Part shown: piece after piece, positions 53,965 to 64,000 of the stretch
Numbering within the stretch: the stretch's first letter is position 1
Layout: every line of letters begins with the position of its first letter
Origin: Bimastos eiseni
Lineage: Eukaryota; Annelida; Clitellata; Crassiclitellata; Lumbricidae
Reading direction: 5' to 3'
Assembly: GCA_959347315.1 (NCBI GenBank)
Contig: OY365808.1
Location: 3,463,705 to 3,527,704 of the forward strand
DNA: 64,000 bases
Made by a program: the position numbers and the translations under genes
Notes under the pieces: model-generated
The model's input: only the letters and a program-made list of their open reading frames with translations
What the model was told of the DNA's origin: nothing
The model's database searches: none

Positions 53965-54440
53965 CTTGAGTAAAGAGAGTCAACATATTATGTACGCAGC
54001 AAGGGGAAGGTTTAGAATTTCGGCCATTTTGCATACGGGTGCGTATGGTGGAGGGAGGGGTCCAGAAAATATGTACATACGTAAATATAGTTGTCTAATT
54101 ACGACGTACACAATACGAAATCTTGAAATCAGACTATACTGCTGCTTAATCAATTTTATGTAGCATTAAAACTTTAAAATGCCAGTATTGTTAGTTTTAT
54201 TTCTTCATAACCATTAACAAATTTAAGCTGTTAAATATGATGCTTAACAAAAATAAATAGCCCGTGGTAAAATCAATGTCTTATAGATGCCTTACCCATT
54301 ACAATGGGTGGGAAGCTCAGATGTACGTACGCATGAGGGGAGGGGTCCACGACATGTACGCAGTGCAACAAGGGGGAGGGGGTCCGAAAATCCGATTTTT
54401 TGCACACGCAATATATGGATGGGCCCAAGCAACAATATTA
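53965..54440. repeat. Paired GTACGCA...GGGAGGGGTCC element
   Basis: Two related stretches (53990-54090 and 54310-54430) share ATGTACGCAG, CAAGGGG(G), GAGGGGTCC and TTTTGCA-ACGCA motifs. They are likely the ends of a small transposable element. No coding content. Confidence 0.45.
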
Positions 54441-56002
54441 TCCGTTAATTTTCCAATTAATTAATACACAATTACATAGCACAGAACCGAACGATAATTA
54501 ACGAATGCGCTACCTTGTCTTTAATTTCAACATTCCGTTCAAATAATAAAAATTCATGAAATTAAATTCAAGGTGTAATCCATCCACTTGCTGCATCTAA
54601 AATCTTAACTGGCTACATAACATACAGCTACAATCTACCCACAGTTAACTGTACAAGTTTGACATTAATCTTGACATTCCTGTGGCCACATAATGACTGG
54701 TCTCGTGCCTGGCCTTGTTAGTTGCCATGCCAACAAATAAATAGGTTACATAGCGATGGTTTCGGGATTGTAATAATCAACGACAACAAAGAACACTGTA
54801 CAAAATGCCAGTTACGGTAACCATTACAATGATTACAGTGTCATATCAAAGTCAGAATGCAATATGCTGAGGGAATGCAAGAATGTCTCCTTCAGGGCTT
54901 GAAGTGGGACGGTATGAAACGGTATGCCATACCGGCATCTTTTCTGGCCGACTGCAAGCATATCGGTACTTCTACAGACGCTCTACAGGCTGCCTAATCT
55001 GGAGGGGAGAGGAGGGTAATGGCTCTTGTATACATACCGGCACCTCTATTTTCCCACTTCAAGTTCTGGTCTCCTTACTTGGTACTTGCTGGTCCCCATG
55101 CCAGGATTTGGTTCCCACTCACAACACAGTCTTAACCATCAGCAACCAAAGTATGTATCACACCCAGCATGCATCCAAGTTTTTAAATGCTAATGAAAAC
55201 TTAATTAAGTACATCAACACACTGCTTTGCATAGCTGCCAGTCAACACCCGTTTGCCCACATGCTAGTTCTATCTAATGTAATATAGATAATTTATTGTC
55301 CATTACTAAAACAACAGATAACAGTGAAAAGCAGTTCATACAAGTTAAATGATTGAAACTTCATAATACGGGATATTTGAAACACAACAAACAGGGTTTT
55401 GAAACAGAACTCATTTCTGCAGTTGCTATACCTAAATAAAAAACAACCTTGTCCATCACATACCTATCTAATCGTAATAGCCAAACCTGTAAAGTGCCAC
55501 TTGAAAGTCAAGCACAGGGCACCAGTTTATTCACGAGTCCTGGTTTATTCAAGAGCACTGACTTAAGAATCTATCATCAGTGTGGGTCACGAAGAATAAT
55601 AATAGAGTTTTCAGGTCTCTCTCTCTCTCTCTTTCCTGTTATATCTGCCTGAACATGTTTAATGCTAGTCTTGCGCACACACCGAGCATACTCCGAGCAA
55701 ATTATCATTGCCATGTATTCCAGAATCCACCTTGAGCACGCTCAGAGTGTAATCGGTGTGTGCCAGCTCTCACTCTGATGCAAAAACTCCAGTATTCAAA
55801 CTTGGCATAAATTTATAGCCTGCAGTGAGTAAGTTTTTTAAATGTCACACAAAAGTCTGCACATTTTCTGCCAGTGGAATACAAACAACACGGCCGAAAT
55901 ATTTACGAAAACTATAACTGCCTCGACCGAGCCAAAAAAAACAACTACGTGTAAATGGTCGCACATGACAGATGGCATATATCGTTCGATTGTCCCATTG
56001 AC
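54441..56002. other. Intergenic region
   Basis: No supportable exon. A short CT run lies near 55617-55632. GCACAGGGCACCAGTTTATTCACGAG near 55510 belongs to the dispersed motif also seen at 25870 and 37150. Confidence 0.45.
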
Positions 56003-58399
56003 TCACGACTTAAAGCTACCGGTCGTGTCCTGTTTGCTCAGAGCGATCGCGAGTTCGAGATCCGCCTGCTCCTGCTCGCGTAAACGTCGGAGCCTCTCGT
56101 ACTCTTGCTCACTATCGCGTTTCGCCCAGGCCAGCTGATCCGCCTCGGACGAAAACTTTGCAGGGCTGAAGTTGGCAAAACCGACCGCAGGTTCATTCTT
56201 TGCCGACAGTGATGTTGCGCTCCTCGCGCTGGCCACCCCATCAAATGCATCTACCAAGTCAAATCCGCCCTGGGGAGCGCCAAACGTCGCCGGTTTTGGC
56301 GCAGGGGGGCGCGGCGGAGCGGGGGCCTTTTTCTGCTTAGGGGGCAAGACGGGCGCCGCTGGAGACTGCGAGGCAGAGCGCGTCGATGGTGGATGCCTTC
56401 CCGATGACAGAGGCTCGAAAGATCCAGTGCCAAAAGGATCGCTCGCATTGATCTGGGTTTTGACGCCTGCCACAGTGCCAGTACCGAATGGATCAAAATG
56501 ATCGAGGGTAGACGCAGTTGACGCTGGAAAGGAGGCACCCCAAGGGTCACCACCGCTGGCACCAAGAGGGTTTACCCTAATAGAAGAGGATGAAGAATTC
56601 GAGGCAAACCCTGAGGCCCCAGCTCCGAATGCAGATGACGGCCTTTCCAAGTCGCTTCCGGTAGCAAATGAATCTCTGAAAGGATCCGATCCGAACGGGT
56701 CCGACCCTTCCACGAAAGGATCCACACTCTGGAAATTTGCATCGTTGCCGATGTTCGCGAACGGATCCTCGTTCTGGAAAGGATCGGCTTCAATCTCGGC
56801 CGCCGGATTGAGGAACGGATCCTTAGCACCAAACGGCTCCGCTTTGAAGTCCTCCCCAAAGGCGGATGATCCAAAAGCGCTCGTTGCTGCGCCAACCGGA
56901 CTCGCAGATGGCCTCGCCTTGAAGGTCAACACCCCGGGATCGATCCGGACCGGTTCCACCTGCGTCAGCTGCTCTTCAGTGATCTCGTTCTGGAGGAGCG
57001 CGTCATATTGTCCTACAGATGCGGTGAGCGACTTCTCCGCCTCCTGGAGCTTCCTCACGCTCGCACCCGCCTGCTCGATCTCCGCCTGCATCTCCGTCAG
57101 CTTCTTCGACATCTGCCCCACGTCCCTCTGACCGGCGTCGACCTTCTGCTCTAGGTCAGTCTCCTTCTGCCGCAGCGAGCCGAGCTCGTCTCTCATCTTG
57201 CGGATCTCCACCTCTTGGTTTGTGACGATCGATTCGCGGTTCGTGATCTGGTACCTCATGTCATGTATCTGCTTCTGTTCCTCCTGGTATTTCTCCTTGC
57301 ACTCAGCGACGGACGCCTCAAGCTTCGTTCGCTTGTCATCCAGTTCGTCCAGTCGCTTCTGTGCCTCTCCCTTCTGCAGCTCCAGCTGCTTGACAGTGTT
57401 GGTCAGCGCATCCAGCTCCTTCTGCAGCGACATCACCTCCCCGTTCCGTATCTTGATATCGGCGTCCTTCTGCGCCTTGTCCTGTTCCAGTCTCATTTTG
57501 TCCCGCTTCAGATCCTCGATTCCCTTGCTCAGCACGTCGAGTTCCTTCATCCCGGTCGGATCGATGGGAACCGCAAGAGGCGCCGCTGCACTCCCGTCCG
57601 AGGCAGTGCGAAGCGATGGTGGCACCATGTCGGGCAGAAGCTGGACCGGGGGATCTATACCATGAAGCTTCTGCTGAACGAGGTACATGGCAAGCGCAAA
57701 CTGGTCTGCATTCAGCTTTCCGATCATCGCGGTGTCGCAGAGGTTCCAGATGTGCGCCAGAATCAGCTGCGGAAGACCCGACTGGAGAAAGATGTCCTTG
57801 ATCTCGGCTCCGTTGACGTACCCGTCCATGTCCGTGTCTGCCTGTCGAAACATCTCGTCATACTTCAGCTTTTCGGCGGGACCGACGACCCACTTTGCTC
57901 CACCTGGAATTGTGCCGATCGTGGGCGGCGTCAGACTCCCAGACGCAGGCGCGATAACCGGCATGACCGACACCGGACCCGGCATGACGGACGTAGAGCC
58001 TGACATCGCTGGAGCTGTGCCTGACAGCATTGGCATAATACTTGGCATCACCGGCAATACGGGAACAGCCCCAGGCAAGCTGGAGCCCGTTCGGCGTTTT
58101 GCTGGTGGAATCATTTCCAATGGTATGGATGCGGGCACGGGGTTCTTTTCCAGCGCTCGATACACTAAGTGCATAGCGACGGTGAACTCTTCTCTATCCA
58201 GCATCCCATCGCCGTCGATATCGCTGAGTTCCCAGACTCGACTCAAAACATCAACCGGCAGATTAGAGTTTAACAAAACCGGTTTAACTTTGTCGCCTGT
58301 TAGCAAACCACTAACCGGCTGAAGCCCTTCGAAAATCTGATCATATTTCACTCTTTCCGTTGCAGGAATCGACCATGCCAAGCCGGCAGCCGACGTCAT
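56003..58399 (-). CDS. EPS15: EPS15-like endocytic adaptor, two EH domains, intronless
   Basis: EPS15 is a clathrin-coat scaffold: EH domains bind NPF motifs, a coiled coil mediates oligomerisation, DPF repeats bind AP-2 and UIMs bind ubiquitinated cargo. This 798-codon frame shows an EH domain at about 12-103 (W56; calcium-loop DIDGDGMLDREEF at 60-72), a second EH at about 170-263 (W218), a Met/Pro/Ser-rich linker between them, a long coiled coil (about 285-480), many DPF motifs (527, 539, 545, 560, 567, 572 and later), a proline-rich APAPPRPPAPKP stretch and a C-terminal UIM (ADLELAIALSKQ, about 779-790). Human EPS15 has about 896 residues, three EH domains and many introns. Here EH1 is missing: the start codon falls where the EH1-EH2 linker of the human protein reads TSAAELPW, and an in-frame TAG lies three codons upstream. 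It may be a retrogene or a short isoform. Confidence 0.93.
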   Translation of the reverse strand: MTSAAGLAWSIPATERVKYDQIFEGLQPVSGLLTGDKVKPVLLNSNLPVDVLSRVWELSDIDGDGMLDREEFTVAMHLVYRALEKNPVPASIPLEMIPPAKRRTGSSLPGAVPVLPVMPSIMPMLSGTAPAMSGSTSVMPGPVSVMPVIAPASGSLTPPTIGTIPGGAKWVVGPAEKLKYDEMFRQADTDMDGYVNGAEIKDIFLQSGLPQLILAHIWNLCDTAMIGKLNADQFALAMYLVQQKLHGIDPPVQLLPDMVPPSLRTASDGSAAAPLAVPIDPTGMKELDVLSKGIEDLKRDKMRLEQDKAQKDADIKIRNGEVMSLQKELDALTNTVKQLELQKGEAQKRLDELDDKRTKLEASVAECKEKYQEEQKQIHDMRYQITNRESIVTNQEVEIRKMRDELGSLRQKETDLEQKVDAGQRDVGQMSKKLTEMQAEIEQAGASVRKLQEAEKSLTASVGQYDALLQNEITEEQLTQVEPVRIDPGVLTFKARPSASPVGAATSAFGSSAFGEDFKAEPFGAKDPFLNPAAEIEADPFQNEDPFANIGNDANFQSVDPFVEGSDPFGSDPFRDSFATGSDLERPSSAFGAGASGFASNSSSSSIRVNPLGASGGDPWGASFPASTASTLDHFDPFGTGTVAGVKTQINASDPFGTGSFEPLSSGRHPPSTRSASQSPAAPVLPPKQKKAPAPPRPPAPKPATFGAPQGGFDLVDAFDGVASARSATSLSAKNEPAVGFANFSPAKFSSEADQLAWAKRDSEQEYERLRRLREQEQADLELAIALSKQDTTGSFKS

Positions 58400-59960
58400 T
58401 TTGTCCTAGATCACGTTATCCTGTCTTGAGTTTCTCAAAAACCGCAAGCAATTCGCTAAGGCTGCAAATATTCTTCTTTGTAACGAATAGATATCTTCAA
58501 AAATCGATACCTAAGATGATTAGCTAAGCAAAAGGTGATCTTTCGTCACAAAAAACTACAAAAATAAGCGTAAAGCTGAACACAACCAAAATGTATCCTG
58601 TGATATGTAAACACTTTTCCGCTGGCGAAATTACATCGTATGGACAGCCAAAGGTCGAGTACGCGAGAATATTATTCGCCGCAAATTAATTATTTGTAGC
58701 GTGGATCGAATGTAATGCAAATCGTCGAAAATTTATCAGCGTACTTGTTAGTTAATTAGGCCGAGTAAGTCAGGCTAATTCTTCTCTATGCTTCACGACC
58801 CTAAGCAAGCATGCACCAACTCCTCCCTCCTCTCCGACATCTGATTAACGACGAAGACGACGATGATTGCGGTCTTCTTTTGTTCACACATGCAGTTGGC
58901 ATAGAGGGACATTTCTAATAATAAATGAACTACATAACACTCCATATATTGCGCCAAAATGGAACTGGCTATTTGTTAAATTTCAAGAATTAAACCGTGT
59001 CGAGGCTTTGCAAAGCATCATTTACATTTACTGTTCTGCACATAAGGCTTATATTAATAATAATAATAATATATTGATATTCGGTTTATAATCGTGAATA
59101 TGATGCACAATTACATGAACTATAATTAACAACTTTAAATTTGCACATCATGCTTTAGGAGCATATTTTTCCAGAACATTGTGTGAAGAGCAGAACATCA
59201 AACAGACAGAGGTCGACTCTGCCTTCCATTCGATAGGTGGCGCTGGTCAAATCCAGTAAGGCACATTATGAGCCTTGATTCCCCTTGAATGTCTGCTATA
59301 TAGATATTATAGTCAGTCGACTTCTGTTAAACTTTTTATCGTCTGTTTCGACTGTGTCTTATTGAGTTTTTCTAGTTTGATAATAAAGATTATACATACT
59401 AAATCAGAACACATGGTCAACTTGCAAGAATTTCAATGGATGAATTCGAAGCGCAAAAGAAAATGACATAATTCCAACAATAATCCACACAATCTTCTGC
59501 TTCCCAGACGTTTTCGTCTACAGCGAAACTTCCTTCAACGGCTGCTCTGCTTCTCCCTGCAATCTCTCTGGTAACCGGACTCGGGACTTCCATTTGACAC
59601 TGACAACCCCTCAATACGACGCAGCGCTCGTGAACAATCTAGTGCTTTGCGCTTAGCTTAATTGGTGATATTGAATATTTTAATTACCTTAGAAGTAGGT
59701 TAGCGTGAGCCGAAATTAGAATTTTTAAAATGATCTTCGTGCGCTATTGGTTGAATAAAGACCCATTTGTTGAGGTCAAGTCAATAATAACTCTTGACCT
59801 GAATGATACCGTCGCAAGTGTTCTTTTAAATGCAATAGATATTTTTTTATATTAATAAATAATCGCGTAATGTCAAACTGCCCAACAAACCCATCGTGGC
59901 AGCAGATGGAAAATGCGTAATGTTGTAAGCGGCGTGTCACGGTTTTGCTTCAGAAGCGGG
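58400..59960. other. Spacer between EPS15-like gene and divergent gene
   Basis: No EH1-coding exon or other gene is visible on either strand. A short AAT run lies at 59054-59072. It should contain the 5' UTR and promoter of the EPS15-like gene. Confidence 0.5.
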
Positions 59961-59970
59961 ACCCGATCTG

Positions 59971-60003
59971 GCCAATCAGAACACGTGGAGCTCGTCACGT
60001 GAC
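59971..60003 (+). promoter_or_regulatory. CCAAT box and E-box palindrome upstream of plus-strand gene
   Basis: GGCCAATCAGA (about 59970-59980, NF-Y-like), CACGTG at 59982 and the palindrome GTCACGTGAC at 59994-60003 (USF/MYC-type E-box) lie 113-146 bp before the ATG at 60116. The surrounding 150 bp is locally CG-richer. Motif-based inference. Confidence 0.5.
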
Positions 60004-60115
60004 GCAGCTTCGCTTGCGGACCCTCCGATGAACTGCGGAGACTAGAAGAAAGCAAGGGCCTGTGTAAGGCAATTCGTCTAATTTCCTTACTTTCCAACAA
60101 AATCCGCCGAAAATC

Positions 60116-60172
60116 ATGGCTTCTGAGAAATTATCCGATGCCGCCGTGAACGATCAACGATCATCCGACGTG
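60116..60172 (+). CDS. Exon 1 of unidentified plus-strand gene
   Basis: Start codon and 19 codons, ending at a GTTTGT donor. Reading on without splicing meets a stop 14 codons later. Confidence 0.55.
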
Positions 60173-62661
60173 GTTTGTGCAAATTTTGGTCGATCCGCGC
60201 ACGTCTTCAACGGATGAAATTCGGACCAAGATCCTTTTATCGACTGATTAGCGTCAGCGCTTAAGTCGGTCAACCAGATTCCCGCAATTCTAGAATAGGT
60301 CCTTAGCCGCAGCCAATTGGTTGATGATGGGCCGATTGACGCTTCGTCCAAATTGTTGCGTTAAGTCGGCATTTTGGCCACAGATTAAACTAAGGAATGT
60401 TTGAAGAAAGAAATGACGAAGATGGCAGTGTTGGATGGCCTGTGGCTTGTTTATCTAGTTGAAATGGCCCGCGTGGGTTTAACCATTTCTTGCGGTTATT
60501 CGAATTTGCGCTGTGCGCACAGCTTTAGTGAGTGCATGACCTTTTGACTGGATGAAGTGGTGTCATGGCATTCAGGTTGACCATGCAAACAGGCCCAGAG
60601 AGATTTTTGCTGTTCCCAGAGTCTGAGTAGCTTCCAGTCTGCCTTGTTTCCATAGTCATTTGATTGACACAGAATAACCATTGGTCCTGAGGTCATGTTC
60701 TGACCAGTGTACCTGTTAAGCAAATGAAGACAATAATACTGTCCAAAGCTGATGTTTTGAGTGAAGTTTGAATTTTGACTGACACAAATTATAACTGAAT
60801 TGAACAATAAATAAAATGCATTTGGCCCATTAGGTGTGTTTATCAGTTTGTCACAGGACCAATTTCTTTTTGAACTAACCCTTTGTATGTACCCGATTGC
60901 AATATGCTCTCCTGAAGTCCCATTATTTGTTATTACAATCTTGCTGTAGAAGTCTGATGATTTGATATTGATTCACAATTGCAATGATATGAATGTTGGT
61001 TCCTCGTGCTAGGACTGCTATGGCTCATACTCGATCCTTTGTTTCAGTTGGTTCCTCTCTCTGGAACATACTCTTGCCTTCTGATTTCTCTAACTTTCTA
61101 TCTGGCAGTCTCCTATCTTCTTTAGCTTTTCTCAAGACCTGCTTTTCGTGTGGCCATGCACACTGGGAGCACTTCTGAATGGTTCACCCTACTTTTGTTG
61201 AGTATGTATAATGAATATACTAACTTTTATACTACCATTTATCATAAAGAACACTCACAATCGATTTTGTGTAATGTTTATTAGCAATGAGAAATCCTTA
61301 AAGCTGCATTTCCATTGGTCACTTGGCTCCCACACTTGTCTGCTCATTCCCTGCTGCATGCTCCAATTGTCTCAGATTCAAGTATTGATGTCTGGCATGT
61401 AAATTTAACTCATTTTTAAGACAGTGGCTTTTTATGTTTTTTTACCTTTGTTTTAAATGTAGTGTTTACACCTAGCAAACAATTGTTTTTGCTTCATTTT
61501 CATACTTCAGACTTGCTAAACAGTTTTGAGCCAGCTAGCATTTAATTTGATAAAATGTTAGGATATTGAACATTTATTTAATTACATGGAAACAGAATAA
61601 GTAGTTGACTGGGTTTCTATTGTTGTTTATTTAGGATGACCAGAACAATACAGAGGAAAATGACAGGGAAAGTTCTCCTAAGAAGGCAAAGCTTACTGAG
61701 GTAAACTATTAGCATTTTTTAAAGTGCTTAATGCTTATGCACGGCAGATTCATTGCATCCATATCTGCAGTTTGGACAGATGTTGTTCACCTTATATGGG
61801 TGAATATAACATACGGCGTTAACTGTTATCAGAGGTTAATTCTACAATATATATATAATTGGCACTTGATTGTTCACATAATGGGGTTCAGAGTATGTTT
61901 TAAGGAAAGTTTATCACTGTGCATAGTGAGCAATATGCGAGTCTATGTTGGGCATCTGGGACTGCCCCACTAATTTTCCGTTGCTAAGCTTCTAGTCAGG
62001 TTGTATTTGTAGTTTCGGTTTAACAACACTGTTTGATAACAAGGATCATTGCCCTTCTCCTTCATCCAATCTTGGGACTGGACTGCCAGAGTGCAAGCAG
62101 TGGTGTTTAGCTGGTGTCAGATGACATTTCCAGTGCAGAGAATTCCTACATGCATTTTGTGTTGTGTTTCACATGGTATCTCAACAATGCAAAATACAAA
62201 GTAAGTACTAAGTAGAATATTGAATAAAAGCAATGTTTACAGTCTCCCTCTCCCCTTCCGGGTGGAGCTCCTAGTTCTCACCCTGGTCAGTTTCGGAGGC
62301 GCTTGAAGGCCTTCCTATTTTCCACCTAGCCGCTGACTTGGGTCAGGAGCACCGCTGATTTTAAACAGCACTTAAAATGTTAAGCTACAATTACAATTGT
62401 TGTTCATTATGATTCCAATTTCCTGTTCATTGCCAATTTTGCAATTTCCATTCTCTGCATCACTTTTACTGTCTGCTCTGCACTGCTTTATGACTCTGAC
62501 TTCTGAACTGAATCATTTTCGTAGTTGGACTAAGGGTTATTGGAAGTAGATTTATGGTATGTAAAATTGTGACTTGATATTTCTCTAGAGTGACAGTGCA
62601 AGTAAGAAGCGCAAGAATAGCCTTGGGAAGCAGAAACCCGATGATAAAGTGATGGCAGAAG
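60116..62661 (+). CDS. Unidentified nuclear-type protein, first three exons (gene continues past the window)
   Basis: Three exons join in frame: 60116-60172 (MASEKLSDAAVNDQRSSDV, donor GTG/GTTTGT), 61635-61700 (DDQNNTEENDRESSPKKAKL then TE; acceptor TTTATTTAG, donor GAG/GTAAAC) and 62589-62661 (SDSASKKRKNSLGKQKPDDK then VMAE; acceptor TTCTCTAG, donor GAAG/GTGAGT, phase 1). All internal junctions are phase 0. The N-terminus is hydrophilic, acidic then lysine-rich (SPKKAK, KKRK), the usual look of a nuclear protein's disordered leader. I do not recognise the family from these 65 residues. The ATG is chosen for its AAATCATGG context and the promoter-like sites upstream. Confidence 0.6.
61000..61200 (+). 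pseudogene. LINE C-terminal relic
   Basis: Reads RTAMAHTRSFVSVGSSLWNI, LLPSDFSNF and LAFLKTCFS, the SLWN.LP...LK..LF pattern of L2/CR1 ORF2 ends, followed by the tail CACTGGGAGCACTTCTGAAT. It lies in the first intron of the plus-strand gene. Confidence 0.7.
61635..61700 (+). CDS. Exon 2 of unidentified plus-strand gene
   Basis: Sixty-six bases between a pyrimidine-rich TTTATTTAG acceptor and a GTAAAC donor, encoding 22 mostly charged residues with ESSPKKAK. Confidence 0.65.
62010..62105 (+). repeat. 95-bp dispersed repeat, copy B
   Basis: CGGTTTAACAACACTGTTTG, GATAACAAGGATCATTG, TTCATCCAATCTTGGGACTG and GAGTGCAAGCAGTGG; same family as 12640-12735. Confidence 0.7.
62235..62335 (+). pseudogene. 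LINE C-terminal relic
   Basis: Reads SPSPLPGGAPSSHPGQFRRR then LKAFLFST and a stop, the end of an L2-like ORF2. Confidence 0.5.
62589..62661 (+). CDS. Exon 3 of unidentified plus-strand gene
   Basis: Seventy-three bases between a TTTCTCTAG acceptor and a GTGAGT donor, encoding SDSASKKRKNSLGKQK and more. It leaves in phase 1; no further exon was found before 64000. Confidence 0.65.
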
Positions 62662-63579
62662 GTGAGTTAGGATTCAGTTATTTCTGAAACAGGAGACCAA
62701 ACAGATGGAAGTGCAGATTAATTATCAATTAATTTTAATTTTTTTAAATTATTTTTTGCATTAATTAATCTAAATTAACCCTGCTGTACATAATTTTTAC
62801 AATGGAATTCGACTGTTGTTGATATTGCCCTCCTTTCAAAAGTTCAGAAGTGAACACATTACCATCTGAGCAACTGTGTATTAAGGCCTGGCTCACACAG
62901 TGGCAGCCTCGTTGGCAGCTTGAACCAACACTCGCCACACTATTGGTTGAGCTCTATAGCCAATCCATTACCATTCTACACATGAATTGTTCTTTTATCT
63001 AGGATCGAACATTGTCTTAAAACACTTTCCTCTAAACTTCATAAAATTCATGTAAATTCATTAAAAAATCTTACCACAGGGATAGTTAGAAAATCCAAGT
63101 GCTGAATTTTCCATTTAAGAACCGCTGCCTTAAAAACCACTCGGTGACAGACCCTGATTTCCTAGACTCTTGAAGTTGTTGAAATGATGATTCTGGCAGA
63201 GATAGTGCCACTTGCTCAGTCTGTTTAGTACTAGGGTGTTTGACCATCCATGGATAGCTAAACCAAATGGTTCCAACTCAGACCTCTTCCATTCTGTCCT
63301 GTTTTTGAATTACTTGGAATGTGTTTGAAAGATTCATTGAGATCTTACAACACAATTGCTTTTCGATATTGCCCTTTTTATTTAGCAATAATATAGTCCG
63401 TGACTGATTTTTAATATTCTGTAATGTGGACACCATAATTAGACAGTTATATCTGCGTAAGTACAAATTTTTCTTGACCCTTCCCACCATATGCACCTGT
63501 ACGCAAACTTGCAAAAAATCCAAAACTTTCCTCTCTGCCGCATAAGTAATATGTAGATAGCCCCTTACAAGAACTCTAC

Positions 63580-63680
63580 CACTGCTTACACTCTGGAAGT
63601 GCCAGTCCCAAGCCTGGAGAAAGGAAGAGGGTCCAGCTAATGATCTTTGTTATGCCAGTGTCCTTAATTGAAACTACTAT
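63580..63680 (-). repeat. 95-bp dispersed repeat, copy C
   Basis: On the minus strand it reads GGCATAACAAAGATCATTAG, CTCCAGGCTTGGGACTGGCA and CAGAGTGTAAGCAGTG, matching copies A and B. Confidence 0.7.
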
Positions 63681-63869
63681 CATTAAGAGCCTTTCGGGAG
63701 CGCTTGCTGGCGAATACCGATGGAAAAAGGAGTGGCTATTGCATGGGAAAATGTTTTGTGATCAGGTAACGAATTCTTGACTGATTGTATAATTTGAAAT
63801 TCTTGAAATTTCATATCACCCTTCCAACATTTTTTGCTCAGAAGTGCACATGCCTAACCGGCACAATTA

Positions 63870-64000
63870 CAGTTGTACTGCAGAGCAATTGTGTGCGAAA
63901 GACGTGCTCAAGGTCCCTACACAGTGACTGACGCCTCGGACGCGGGTCGAACTCGCCAACTCAGCGCATACTGAGTGTTACAGGCCGACCGCTCTAACCA
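63870..64000 (-). mobile_element. tRNA-derived SINE, cut by the window edge
   Basis: On the minus strand it starts TGGTTAGAGCGGTCGGCCTG (A-box-like), has GAGTTCGACCC (B box) and ends CACTGTGTAGGGACCTTGAG then CACGTCTTTCGCACACAATT. It is the clearest copy of the SINE family here. Confidence 0.85.

Noticed and set aside
57215..58322. Plus-strand frames of 262 and 211 codons
   Set aside because: Shadows of the GC-rich EPS15-like coding exon on the minus strand; no family resemblance.

Overview
This is a metazoan nuclear genome segment, almost certainly from a marine invertebrate. It is AT-rich, has split genes with GT-AG introns, and is crowded with microsatellites, minisatellites, decayed non-LTR retrotransposons, tRNA-derived SINEs and small inverted-repeat DNA transposons. 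The palindrome TAGGCCTA is strikingly frequent outside the main gene body. The sequence alone does not settle the phylum.

Layout. Positions 1-27000 contain no convincing protein-coding gene. They hold a broken RTE-like LINE (1460-2510), long CT, CATA, TA and GT tracts, purine-rich blocks, three copies of a GC-rich repeat (7262-8360), and a peculiar 3.3 kb insertion (8536-11860). That insertion sits inside a TATG/TACG microsatellite, has TGTGGCG...CGCCACA ends, is packed with short perfect hairpins, and carries six copies of a core that resembles the antisense of the R2-target region of 28S rRNA. A 26-bp and a 36-bp minisatellite, a miRNA-sized hairpin and a perfect 340-bp tandem duplication (22994-23677) follow.

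Positions 27128-48293 (minus strand) hold a nearly complete retinoblastoma gene (RB1 family). I placed 25 coding exons from similarity to the RB pocket proteins. Reading phase agrees at 22 of 24 junctions; the two that disagree probably mark small exons I could not place. The N-terminal domain, pocket A, a short spacer, pocket B and the RbC region are all present, with LxCxE-cleft residues and several CDK sites conserved. About 75-160 bp upstream of the start codon lie an ETS/GABP-like, a MYB-like and an E2F-like site. The introns host a MULE-like foldback element, hAT-like MITEs, LINE tails and several minisatellites.

Positions 48450-56000 are intergenic, with a foldback element, a dead Jockey/CR1-type LINE (50880-52585) and SINEs. 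Positions 56003-58399 (minus) carry an uninterrupted 798-codon EPS15-like endocytic adaptor that has only two EH domains and no introns. A divergent promoter-like region (CCAAT box, E-box palindrome) precedes a plus-strand gene whose first three exons (60116-62661) encode an acidic/basic, probably nuclear protein I cannot name; it runs off the right edge. The three genes show no operon-like or pathway link: RB1 is a nuclear cell-cycle regulator, EPS15 a clathrin-endocytosis adaptor, and the third is unknown.
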